The notes under the pieces were generated by a model. It was not told the origin of the DNA. It did not search any database and was given only the letters and a program-made list of their open reading frames with translations. A stretch of DNA of 64,000 nucleotides from an uncultured Pseudomonadales bacterium. Its GTDB lineage: Bacteria > Pseudomonadota > Gammaproteobacteria > Pseudomonadales > Pseudohongiellaceae. Positions 9,687 through 17,442 of this stretch are shown one piece after another. The position numbers were made by a program, and so were the translations under genes. The stretch spans positions 30,001 to 94,000 of the forward strand of contig CALTDI010000003.1 in NCBI GenBank assembly GCA_943842505.1, written 5' to 3'. Each line of letters opens with the position of its first letter. Within the stretch, counting starts at the first letter, position 1.

Positions 9687-10105
9687 TGATTGTAAAAAAA
9701 CTCCAGCGAGGCTTTACCTTAATCGAATTGCTGATCGTTACGGCTATTATCGGCGTATTGGCTAGTGTTGCGATTCCAGCCTATGCGCTATATACCCAGG
9801 CAGCAAGATTCACGGAAGCCGAGATCGCCGCGGGGCTTTATCAAAACGCGGTGGTCGTAGCGGCCAATGCCGGTCGGTATAGCGCCTTCACTGATATTAA
9901 TGAAGGCACCCTAGGTGTTCAGGATTTTCAGGCCAGAGATGCTAATACTCATGGAATTCACGTGCATGATGGGGAGGTAATTCTAACCTGGAAAGATGAC
10001 GATACTGTGCTTGATGGTGTGACATTTACCCTTACTGCCCAATCTTTCACGCCACCCATTTCATGGACCGTAGGCGGAACCTGTAAATTCGGCGGGTATT
10101 GTTGA
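9686..10105 (+). CDS. type IV pilin-like protein
   Basis: A 139-aa prepilin. The leader QRG is followed by FTLIELLIVTAIIGVLASVA, the canonical prepilin peptidase site (cut after Gly, N-methylated Phe, Glu at +5) and hydrophobic N-helix. The rest is a short globular domain ending in CKFGGYC, which could form the C-terminal disulfide loop typical of pilins. The size fits a PilA-type major pilin or a minor pilin. It overlaps the upstream zinc-ribbon gene by one base. No pilus assembly genes lie in the window, so this is an orphan pilin pair. Confidence 0.88.
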   Translation: MIVKKLQRGFTLIELLIVTAIIGVLASVAIPAYALYTQAARFTEAEIAAGLYQNAVVVAANAGRYSAFTDINEGTLGVQDFQARDANTHGIHVHDGEVILTWKDDDTVLDGVTFTLTAQSFTPPISWTVGGTCKFGGYC

Positions 10106-10134
10106 GGAGTGTAGCAACGCTATTAACGAGGGCA

Positions 10135-10154
10135 TAGGGATTTATTTTTGATCA
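10135..10154 (+). repeat. degenerate REP arm
   Basis: AGGGATTTATTTTTGATCAA is the second half of the 31-nt REP arm at 12642 and 15109; the GGGGTCGG half is lost. Confidence 0.6.
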
Positions 10155-10360
10155 ATTTGATCTCCACCTGCAATAAGCATGCGCTATTAGACCGTCATTG
10201 TAATTTGAGATGGATAAACCCTCGCTATTGAGCAGCCTGTACATGTTTTGTGTTCGTTCGAATCACTGGCGCAGGCATTCATATAGGCCCTTCTTTACTT
10301 CACGATTCCCTGCGGACCGCTTCGGGACCTTCAATGCTGCGCATTCTATCAGGCGCTGAC

Positions 10361-10461
10361 TAAGAGAATATCCTTTGCTATTAGCAGAACGAATCTTTTT
10401 TTGTGTCACTGGAAGAACTAAAAGTGACCGAAATGATGGTGTTTCGGACTCTGGCTTAGCC
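10361..10461 (+). repeat. decayed copy of the rrn 3' flank
   Basis: From TAAGAGAAT to CTGGCTTAGCC this stretch aligns with 1897-1999 downstream of the 5S gene. Shared blocks include a T-run, GTCACTGGAA, AAGTGACCGA and TCTGGCT. The terminator stem itself is not preserved. Confidence 0.55.
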
Positions 10462-10930
10462 GGACTCCCTAACCCCTGTAGAGGGCTTTGCGGTCTTGAA
10501 TGCTACGCGTTTGATCAGGCAAGCATGGGGTGTTAGTGTCAGTACAGGCTCGCCAAGGGTGAGAGGAAACGTTTTCAAAGAGATATCTTTGCGCTTCGTT
10601 CGAACCACATCAAGCTAGGCTTGAATTCTAAAATCGGCGAGGCTGGGGCTAAAGAAGAACTCTAATGCTGCGTTCGAGATGGCTGCACAGATCTACCTTG
10701 CACTAAGCATCAGGCATCGAATAACAAACCTCAATCGGCTACGCAGGATGTTTTGTTATTACATGGCATCTGTCGACGTGTCTCTGGCTCAGGTCTTAAT
10801 AATTCGGCTTTTAGTCATTCTCGATAACTTGTAGACTATGTTTAGAGCGTCGAGGAAAAATCGATCTCAATTTGCCGAGGTCGCAGTAAATTTCAGACGA
10901 GTTGCATAGGGTGCGAGAGGGCAGGCGTGA

Positions 10931-12640
10931 ATGAGCAACAACACTAGTAGTGTCAGGCCGTCTCAGCAACAACTTAACAGCCTGTTAGAGTTCTTTCAAA
11001 AAGGGCAATATGCAGCCGCAGAGGCGTCAGCATTCTCTCTAACCCAAAAATTTCCTGAGCATCAATTTAGCTGGAAAGTTCTCGCTGCGATATTCAGCCA
11101 AACAGGAAGGAAATCCGATGCTATTAACGCCATGCAAAAGGTCGTTCAGTTATCGCCGCAAGATTTAGAGTCTCGCAGCAACTTGAATAATATGCTGCGA
11201 GAAGCGGGTAGATTTGAAGAGGCTTTAGCGAGCTGCAATCAAGCAATAGAATTGAATCCGGACTTTGCCGGCGCCCATTATAATCTGGGTGTCACACTGC
11301 ACGAGCTAGGCAGACTAGAAGAGGCTGCGCTGAGCTATCGGCAAGCAGTGGCATTGCAATCTAACTTTACTGACGCCCATAGCAACTTAGCTGGCACGCT
11401 GCGGCAGCTGGGTAGACTGGAAGAGGCAGAAACGAGCTGCCGACAAGTTATCGCATTGGAGCCTGGCTTTGCCCTAGGCTATAGCGACTTAGGCATAGTG
11501 TTGCGAGAACTTGGTAGATTAGAAGAAGCCGAAGCTAGCTACAGGCAAGCGCTAGCATTGAACCCCAACCTTGCTAGGGTCCATAACAGCTTAGGTAGTA
11601 CGCTGCGAGAAATGGGCAGATTAGAGGATGCTGAGGTGAGCTATCGACAAGCGATAGCATTGGAACCTGACCTTGCCTTAGCCTATAGCAACTTAGGCGT
11701 TGCGTTAAAAATTCTAGGCAGATTTGAAGAGGCTGAAGAAAACTACCGGCATGCGATAGCATTGCAGCCGGGCTACGGCGAAGCTCGTTACAATCTGGGA
11801 ACCCTGTTATTTGAAGGTAAGCGATACGATGACGCCGCGGCACAATTTGAGATGGTTGACATACATCAAAGTCAATTCTATGCAATTCAATGTGCATATC
11901 ATCAGAATGAAGAAACTATTTTTAATGAAAAGTTAGATTCTTTGATTAATCAAGGTGAGATCAATGCTGTCATTGGCTCGTTGAGTTATTGCTCAGAGAT
12001 TAAGTACGGAATTAAAAAACCCAACCCATTTTGCAGCGATCCATTAAAGTATATTGTAAAGATTGATTTGAACGAGCAGTATGATTTCGAAAATATTTTC
12101 GTTAAGACTGCAAGAGATATTTTATCTGACAGCTCAGTCTCGCATCAGGCTCAAGTACATCTATCTAACGGAATCCAAACAGCAGGTAACTTTTTTACTC
12201 TGGGGAGAGTGTCTAAAACTAAAATTGAAAGTATCATTCATGCAGAAATTGAAAGATACCGGATTCGGTTTAAAGACAGCGAAGAAGGCTTCATTAAGAA
12301 TTGGCCAGCTTCCTATACGCTTGGTGGCTGGCTTGTCTGCATGCAAAGCGGTGGCAATCTAACTGCTCATATTCACGATACAGGCTGGATAACTGGCAGT
12401 GTATATATTAACGTGCCCCCAAAATCTGAGGTAGATAGTGGAAACCTTGTTTTGCGCTTGAGTGATCAGGAGCCTGTGGTGGGTGTTGAGAATAGCCAAG
12501 AAACTTCCCTCGACGTACAGACGGGTAATTTGTGCTTTTTCCCCTCGTCGCTACATCACTACACGGTCCCCTTTGAAGAAGAAGAAAGTCGGATAGTGTT
12601 AGCATTTGACGTGATCCCAACAGAAAGTAGGGGGCGCTGA
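10931..12640 (+). CDS. TPR-repeat protein fused to a 2OG-Fe(II) oxygenase-like domain
   Basis: A 569-aa cytoplasmic protein. Residues 10-320 are tandem 34-aa TPR units (for example GRLEEAEASYRQALALNPN), highly regular at the DNA level with a 102-nt period. The C-terminal 200 residues form a putative double-stranded beta-helix oxygenase. HIHDTGWITGSVYINVP (near residue 480) supplies the first iron ligands, and LHHYTVPFEEEESRIVLAF the distal His and the 2-oxoglutarate-binding Arg. Proteins with this layout are widespread in marine bacteria and commonly annotated as TPR/putative 2OG oxygenases; the hydroxylated target is unknown. GAGAGGGCAGG lies just before the ATG. A REP arm begins 1 nt after the stop codon. 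A split version of the same domain pair is at 63072-64000. Confidence 0.85.
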   Translation: MSNNTSSVRPSQQQLNSLLEFFQKGQYAAAEASAFSLTQKFPEHQFSWKVLAAIFSQTGRKSDAINAMQKVVQLSPQDLESRSNLNNMLREAGRFEEALASCNQAIELNPDFAGAHYNLGVTLHELGRLEEAALSYRQAVALQSNFTDAHSNLAGTLRQLGRLEEAETSCRQVIALEPGFALGYSDLGIVLRELGRLEEAEASYRQALALNPNLARVHNSLGSTLREMGRLEDAEVSYRQAIALEPDLALAYSNLGVALKILGRFEEAEENYRHAIALQPGYGEARYNLGTLLFEGKRYDDAAAQFEMVDIHQSQFYAIQCAYHQNEETIFNEKLDSLINQGEINAVIGSLSYCSEIKYGIKKPNPFCSDPLKYIVKIDLNEQYDFENIFVKTARDILSDSSVSHQAQVHLSNGIQTAGNFFTLGRVSKTKIESIIHAEIERYRIRFKDSEEGFIKNWPASYTLGGWLVCMQSGGNLTAHIHDTGWITGSVYINVPPKSEVDSGNLVLRLSDQEPVVGVENSQETSLDVQTGNLCFFPSSLHHYTVPFEEEESRIVLAFDVIPTESRGR

Positions 12641-12641
12641 T

Positions 12642-12672
12642 AAAGGGGTCGGAGGGATTTATTTTTGATCAA
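12642..12672 (+). repeat. single REP arm, GGGGTCGGAGG family
   Basis: An exact copy of the 31-nt arm also present at 15109 and 18330 (AAAGGGGTCGGAGG then GATTTATTTTTGATCAA). It starts immediately after the TPR gene's stop codon and has no second arm. Confidence 0.85.
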
Positions 12673-12878
12673 TTTATTTGCCGGACATCTGTGCTGCCGG
12701 TTTTTAGAGTTCTTTTACTACGAGAAGAATTCCTTCGCTAAGCCGGATGTGGCCTGCTGAATGCTTGGTTTATGAGTTTGCATGAAGAAATTCTTGCGTT
12801 CTTTTATATTAGCTGGCCCATGGACATGCTGGAAGATAATTCATATCCTCTTCTATAAATAACCCTTGGAGGAACATC

Positions 12879-13325
12879 ATGTTTAGAGTCATCGTTGCTA
12901 TTGCCCTGTCCACCCTATTGTTTGGCTGCCAAATCGAGGCGCGCATTGCCTCCGGTGCTGAAACAGCTTATCTGTCCGCTGCGCCGGAATACATGAATCC
13001 GAACCCTCGTGCGCCGTATTCCGAGGGTGTCCGCCATGGTGGATTGATCTTTCTAGCTGGTAAAACGGGAGGGCCCGGAGAGTCGGGAGTGCAGCCCGAA
13101 ACACGTCGCACACTGGAAGCCATCAAGGACGCACTCGAGCGCTTCGGTTCGTCGATGGATCGGGTTGTGAAGTGCACGGTTTTTCTGGTGGACATGGCCG
13201 AGTGGGGCGCTATGAACGAGGTTTATGCCGAGTTCTTCCCGGAAAACAAGCCGGCGCGCACGGCCGTCGGCATCAGCTTGGGTGGAGATACCCGTGTAGA
13301 GATCGAGTGCATTGCGGCTGCGTAA
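12879..13325 (+). CDS. RidA-family (YjgF/UK114) lipoprotein
   Basis: A 148-aa protein. The N-terminal 17 residues are a lipoprotein signal with lipobox LFGC, unusual because RidA proteins are normally cytoplasmic. The RidA core follows: YSEGVRHGGLIFLAGKTG, the VKCTVFLVDMAEW block, PARTAVGIS with the Arg that binds the substrate carboxylate, and the C-terminal VEIECIAAA with the conserved Glu. Cytosolic RidA enzymes hydrolyse reactive enamine/imine intermediates. Here the substrate would be periplasmic and is unknown. GGAGG lies 7 nt upstream of the ATG. The gene stands alone. Confidence 0.85.
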   Translation: MFRVIVAIALSTLLFGCQIEARIASGAETAYLSAAPEYMNPNPRAPYSEGVRHGGLIFLAGKTGGPGESGVQPETRRTLEAIKDALERFGSSMDRVVKCTVFLVDMAEWGAMNEVYAEFFPENKPARTAVGISLGGDTRVEIECIAAA

Positions 13326-13721
13326 TGCGCTAGGGGCACTAGCAGCTTGCTAGCCTAACGGAATACGCTATCAGGCATTGCTGGCCCGTGTTCCTTTCGA
13401 TCGCTGCGTGGGCTGTCACCTGCAGAATTTGCTGCCTTCATGCAGTATGCTTCGAGGTTCTTGCTCAAGCTATGGTGCTGGCCCGATGCTGGAATACGCG
13501 GCCCTGTTGATTGATAAAATGTTGCCGACAAGCCCCGTTCGTCAGCGGGAGCCGACAGTCCCAATTCCGCCATGCATTCTATTCGCCGTTTACCCAGTGC
13601 TTCGGTTACAATTCGTCTAGATCTGATCTCGACTGATGAGGCGTAGAATCGAAGGCTTAAACCCCCTTGGCTTCTGCGCTCGATTAGTTAGTCCCAAGTT
13701 ATCCAAAAGGAGAGTTACAAA
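13326..13721. other. 396-nt gap, no convincing gene
   Basis: Overlapping ORFs occur on both strands (about 13355-13620), and one plus-strand frame without a start reads like protein (SPAEFAAFMQYASRFLL). None has a ribosome-binding site or a recognisable family. It may be the remains of a gene. Confidence 0.3.
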
Positions 13722-14261
13722 ATGAAGCTATTAAAGTTACTGCTTATTTCACTGCCCGCAATCTTCCTGCTAAATCCGGTGTTTGCCGCCGACGAGCTGC
13801 CAATTTCCGGTTACAACGCAAGCCGGGACTATCCGGGTGCACACCTGACGCCTGACCCGAATACTGAATACAAAGTGTTATTCGATCTGGTTGTTTTTGA
13901 TGATGACCTGGATGACCCCTATCCTATGCTGCCGTTGATTGCGCGCTATGTGAATACACTTGCCAATCTGGGCGTGCCTAAAGAGAATCGCAAGATCGCC
14001 ATTGTTATGCATCAGGGCTCCGGACTGATCGGATTGAAAAATGAAGAATTTAAGGCTCGCCACGATGGCAAGGATAATCCGAATATTGACCTCATCAAGC
14101 AGCTACATGCAGCGGGAGTAACATTCCATCTCTGCGGTCAGGGTGTGCTATCGCGCAACGTTAAGGAAGATGACCTGCTAGATGAAATTCAGGTGGACTA
14201 CTGGGCCCTGACTACGCTTATTGAGCTTGGCCGACAAGGCTATGTGAAGATCGGTGGTTAG
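13722..14261 (+). CDS. exported DsrE-family protein
   Basis: A 179-aa protein with a Sec signal (KLLKLLLISLPAIFLL...VFA). The mature part has a DsrE/DsrF/YchN-like fold signature: KVLFDLVVFDD, IARYVNTLANLGVP, KIAIVMHQG, and VTFHLCGQGVLSRN with the single Cys at the position where DsrE-type sulfur carriers have theirs. Family members move sulfane sulfur or bind small ligands as multimers; this one would act in the periplasm. AAAGGAGAG precedes the ATG. The next gene, 135 nt downstream, is also DsrE-like and Tat-exported, so the two may work together. Confidence 0.8.
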   Translation: MKLLKLLLISLPAIFLLNPVFAADELPISGYNASRDYPGAHLTPDPNTEYKVLFDLVVFDDDLDDPYPMLPLIARYVNTLANLGVPKENRKIAIVMHQGSGLIGLKNEEFKARHDGKDNPNIDLIKQLHAAGVTFHLCGQGVLSRNVKEDDLLDEIQVDYWALTTLIELGRQGYVKIGG

Positions 14262-14395
14262 GACGTTGAGTGTTAATCAGTAGGGTCGAGGAATTCATTA
14301 GGGTGCTAATGATTCCGTGGCTCAATTGAATAGGTAATTGAGAACAATGTATCTAGTTACCTTCATACTAGAACAACAAGCTGGAGCGATTAGTT

Positions 14396-15085
14396 ATGAG
14401 TGCAGATCAAACCCACAATAGACGAAAATTTCTTGCTGGTGTCGGCCTGGTCGCCGCCGCAGGTGCAGCGGCCGCAGCGAATGCGCAGGAGGCAGGCCAT
14501 TCCCACCATGGTAATTCCGGGTTCACGCCGGCGCGCCATGCCGAAGACAGTTGGATGGATGAGATGGGCGGGGTTCACCGTGCGTTCGTAGATTCTTCAA
14601 CCGGTTCAGGTGGCATTGCCGCAATGAATTTTGCGTCTAACATTCTGTTGGCTCATGCGCAGGGATACGGTGGCAGTGATGAAGACTACGGTCTGATTGT
14701 CTGTTTTCGCCATGACTCATCTCCTTATGGCTTCAACGATGCTATGTGGGAAAAGTACGGCGAGCTATTCGTGGGGCGCACCGGTGTAAGCAATAGTAAT
14801 GGCGACCCCGTTGCGATTAATCCTCTCAGTGTAGAAAGGACTTACGGCAATCGTTCCAATACGATCGACGCGATGAGTAGCCGAGGCGTCCGCTTTGCCG
14901 TCTGCGACCTATCCACACGGGGTATGGCTGGCATGTTGGCGCGGTCCGCCGGCAGAACGACTGAAGAGGTTTACGAGGAATTGGTCAGCAACGCCATCCC
15001 TTCCAGCCACTTCGTGCCTGCAGGAGTTATGGCCGCTACTCGTGCTCAGGAGTATGGGTACAGCTTCATGTACGCGACTGAGTAG
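14396..15085 (+). CDS. Tat-exported DsrE-like protein (paralogue of 30213-30905)
   Basis: A 229-aa protein with a twin-arginine signal (NRRKFLAGVGLVAAAGAAAAA, cleaved near ANAQ). The mature domain has HRAFVDSSTGSGGIAAMNFA, YGLIVCFRHDSSPYGFNDAM, VRFAVCDLSTRGMAGMLA and a C-terminal HFVPAGVMAATRAQEYGYSF. These blocks correspond to the DsrE-like superfamily, with the central Cys in FAVC. Use of Tat suggests it folds, perhaps with a cofactor, in the cytoplasm. A paralogue about 45% identical by eye lies on the minus strand at 30213. The function is not established. Confidence 0.75.
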   Translation: MSADQTHNRRKFLAGVGLVAAAGAAAAANAQEAGHSHHGNSGFTPARHAEDSWMDEMGGVHRAFVDSSTGSGGIAAMNFASNILLAHAQGYGGSDEDYGLIVCFRHDSSPYGFNDAMWEKYGELFVGRTGVSNSNGDPVAINPLSVERTYGNRSNTIDAMSSRGVRFAVCDLSTRGMAGMLARSAGRTTEEVYEELVSNAIPSSHFVPAGVMAATRAQEYGYSFMYATE

Positions 15086-15108
15086 CCAAAGGCCAACTAA
15101 AGGCAATT

Positions 15109-15139
15109 AAAGGGGTCGGAGGGATTTATTTTTGATCAA
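15109..15139 (+). repeat. single REP arm, GGGGTCGGAGG family
   Basis: An exact 31-nt copy of the arms at 12642 and 18330, starting 23 nt after the DsrE-like gene. No inverted partner is visible in the following 200 nt. Confidence 0.85.
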
Positions 15140-15365
15140 TTTCTCCCTAGCCCACTATAAGCGTCAGGCCTAAGGGGGGAAGCCCCGGTGCTTGTTTTGC
15201 GGAATCGGCTACTTAGTGCGCGCTCTCAGGCGCTGGTATCAGTGATCTTTCGAAAGAAGCGGAGGGGTCCGGCTCGATAGATGCCTCACTCCCTATGAGG
15301 CTAGACAATATCTGGTTTCGGACATACTCTTTGTTCTTCTTATGCTCGATTAAGTAATAGTTCAC

Positions 15366-16409
15366 ATGCCACTCACTCCAACGCAACAGTCTATTGTAGA
15401 TTTCAGTAACCTCGCAGAGTCCGAGCGATGGACTACTCGCAACGAGTTGCTGGTTGAAATGGAGGCGCTATATAACAGCATTAATCCTGCTTGCCAGGAG
15501 GGAATAGTCTTATGCTTCGCTCTGGCAAAGGTTTACGACGACCTGAATGAAATAGATAAGTGCTTTGCCATGCTTTCCCAGGGTAACGAGCAGCACAAAA
15601 AAGGTAAGACGGACACGATTGATGATGCCAGAACTACAATATCCACGGTTAGACAGATCTTCTCCGCCCAGCCAATCGAGCCACAGCAAGTAAGTAGCGA
15701 ATATCAGCCAATCTTTATCGTTGGCATGCCTCGTTCCGGAACTTCCCTGGTTGAGCAAATTCTGGCATCACACGCCGGTGTCTATGGCGGCGGTGAGCTC
15801 AAGTTAATGGGGCAATGGTGTTTCGGATACGTGACGCATTTCCGTAATCGGGCGGACATGGAGTTGGAGGACAATCTGGCTGGGTTGCAGGATCACTATC
15901 TTAAAGGTCTCAAGGCACTGACAACAAAAAGCTATGTCACTGACAAGATGCCGGTGAACTTTCTATGGCTGGGCTTCATACTGTCGGCATTACCCAATGC
16001 TAAAATAATCCACACGATGCGCAGCCCTATGGCTACCTGCTGGTCTATCTACAAATCTCCTTTCGCAGGTACGTCGAATGGATACTCGTGCAGCCAGGAA
16101 GAAGTTGCTGAGTTCTATAATCTCTATGCCGATCTGATGGATTTCTGGCGAAGCGCGTTCCCGGGCAAGATATACGACCTTCACTACGAGCGACTAACCA
16201 CAAATCAGGAAGAGGAAACGCGAAAGCTTCTAAGTTATTGCGGGCTCGATTGGGATCCTGCCTGTTTGGATTTTCATAAGAACAAGAGGAAAGTAGAAAC
16301 CATGAGTTGGGCGCAAGTGCAGCTTCCCATGTACCAGGGAAGTTCGGAATCATGGAAGCGGTTTGAAAAATATCTGGCACCGATGAAATCGATTCTCGAT
16401 GAACAATAA
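15366..16409 (+). CDS. sulfotransferase family protein
   Basis: A 347-aa protein with the PAPS-dependent sulfotransferase fold. The 5'-phosphosulfate loop is IVGMPRSGTSLVEQIL (residues 118-133), and the 3'-phosphate motif is IIHTMRSPMATCWSIYK. Other family blocks are VTDKMPVNFLWLGFI and LHYERLTTNQEEETRKLL. The first 110 residues are helical and resemble the end of a TPR array, as in the common TPR-sulfotransferase architecture, here shortened. The acceptor (glycan, protein or lipid) cannot be told. There is no clear Shine-Dalgarno before the ATG, so the start is less certain than the frame. Confidence 0.85.
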   Translation: MPLTPTQQSIVDFSNLAESERWTTRNELLVEMEALYNSINPACQEGIVLCFALAKVYDDLNEIDKCFAMLSQGNEQHKKGKTDTIDDARTTISTVRQIFSAQPIEPQQVSSEYQPIFIVGMPRSGTSLVEQILASHAGVYGGGELKLMGQWCFGYVTHFRNRADMELEDNLAGLQDHYLKGLKALTTKSYVTDKMPVNFLWLGFILSALPNAKIIHTMRSPMATCWSIYKSPFAGTSNGYSCSQEEVAEFYNLYADLMDFWRSAFPGKIYDLHYERLTTNQEEETRKLLSYCGLDWDPACLDFHKNKRKVETMSWAQVQLPMYQGSSESWKRFEKYLAPMKSILDEQ

Positions 16410-16629
16410 TCGGGCGCCGGAACACTAAGGGCAAATAGACTATTCGATGCTCTATAGTCCAGAGCATGGAAGACCTTTTTCTGGAGACTCTGGTCGCGTC
16501 ACTGGGGCCATCGCATTTTAGCTAGCAATGGGTCCGTCATATTTCTACGCCTATCAGCTGGAACAGTTGGGAGGCTAGCAATGAAACAGTGTGAGTGAAT
16601 AGATATGTCATTAAGTTGTTAAGTTGTTA

Positions 16630-16667
16630 GTGTCCCCTATATCCTATTGTGTCCCCTATATCCTATT
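16630..16667 (+). repeat. perfect tandem direct repeat, 2 x 19 bp
   Basis: GTGTCCCCTATATCCTATT occurs twice in succession (16630-16648 and 16649-16667). Just upstream is a shorter repeat TTAAGTTG TTAAGTTG (16611-16626). TGTCCCC is the inverse of the GGGGACA end of the RAYT/REP family. The repeat ends 15 nt before the next start codon, so it forms that gene's leader. Confidence 0.85.
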
Positions 16668-16682
16668 TCGAGGAAAAATCTA

Positions 16683-17228
16683 ATGAGCCCTGCCAATTTC
16701 TTTAGAATCGGTATGCTGTCACTGCTGCTTTCCCAGACCTGCAATGCGGCGGACAGCGTTGGCGATTTTTCCCTACCGGATCAAAATGGCGGCACTCATA
16801 GAATGAGCTTTTACGATGACCATGTTGCTATCGTGCTGCTGGTGCAGGCAAATGGCGACAGAACGGTCGCCGGATCAATGTCTGCCTACAATGCACTCAA
16901 GGCGCGATTTGACAGGCAGGGCTTTGAGTTTCTTATGATTAACCCGATGGGCCTGAACGATAGTGATGCGGTTCAGCAAGAAGTCCTGGACTATGGCGTC
17001 GATATCCCCGTGCTAATGGATAACGCACAGTCGATCTCGAAAGTATTGAACGTTACAACGGTTGGAGAGGTTCTTCTCTTTGACCCTAAAACTTTTACGG
17101 TGAAATATCGAGGTCCGGTGGGGGCGGGGCTAGAGCAGGCTATCTATGATTTGCTTTCGGGTGGCAGGGTATCCAAGCCCGTTGTCGCAATGGATGGAGC
17201 GCCGGTACTCTATGAAGAAAGGAATTAA
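16683..17228 (+). CDS. exported thioredoxin-fold (redoxin) protein lacking catalytic cysteine
   Basis: A 181-aa protein with a signal peptide (FFRIGMLSLLLSQTCNAA). The mature part matches the AhpC/TSA-redoxin fold: GDFSLPDQNGGTHRMSFYDD, IVLLVQANGD, AYNALKARFDRQGFEFLMIN, VLMDNAQSISKVLNVTTVGE and LFDPKTFTVKYRGPVG. In relatives, the position after QANG is the active-site Cys; here it is Asp, and no Cys remains in the mature domain, so it cannot be a thiol enzyme. GAGG lies before ATG 16683; an in-frame TTG at 16647 would begin inside the 19-bp repeat and is unlikely. Confidence 0.75.
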   Translation: MSPANFFRIGMLSLLLSQTCNAADSVGDFSLPDQNGGTHRMSFYDDHVAIVLLVQANGDRTVAGSMSAYNALKARFDRQGFEFLMINPMGLNDSDAVQQEVLDYGVDIPVLMDNAQSISKVLNVTTVGEVLLFDPKTFTVKYRGPVGAGLEQAIYDLLSGGRVSKPVVAMDGAPVLYEERN

Positions 17229-17442
17229 TTGAGGCAGCAACAGAAGGAGAGGAGGGGCTTTCCTCAAGTCAATTTCTGCCAAGGATCCCTGTGGGGCGCA
17301 TAGCCCAAAGACTTCTCAATTTTGGCAATACTAAATGTATTTCCAAGGCCCAAAGTACTACTATACTGTCCTCAATTCGACGCTACCTAGGTAGCCAAGC
17401 GGATACACAAAACCAACCTAAAATTCTACACCCGGGAACACG

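Larger units (their letters stand above)
10106..10930. other. 825-nt gene-free region with repeat debris
   Basis: No open frame here resembles a gene. It holds a degenerate REP arm (10135-10154) and a degraded copy of the rrn terminator region (10361-10461). The last 150 nt presumably carry the promoter of the TPR gene. A tRNA T-loop-like string near 10250 lacks the rest of a cloverleaf. Confidence 0.5.

Noticed and set aside
10240..10275. tRNA-like T-loop string (GTTCGTTCGAATC)
   Set aside because: No acceptor stem, anticodon arm or D-arm can be paired around it.
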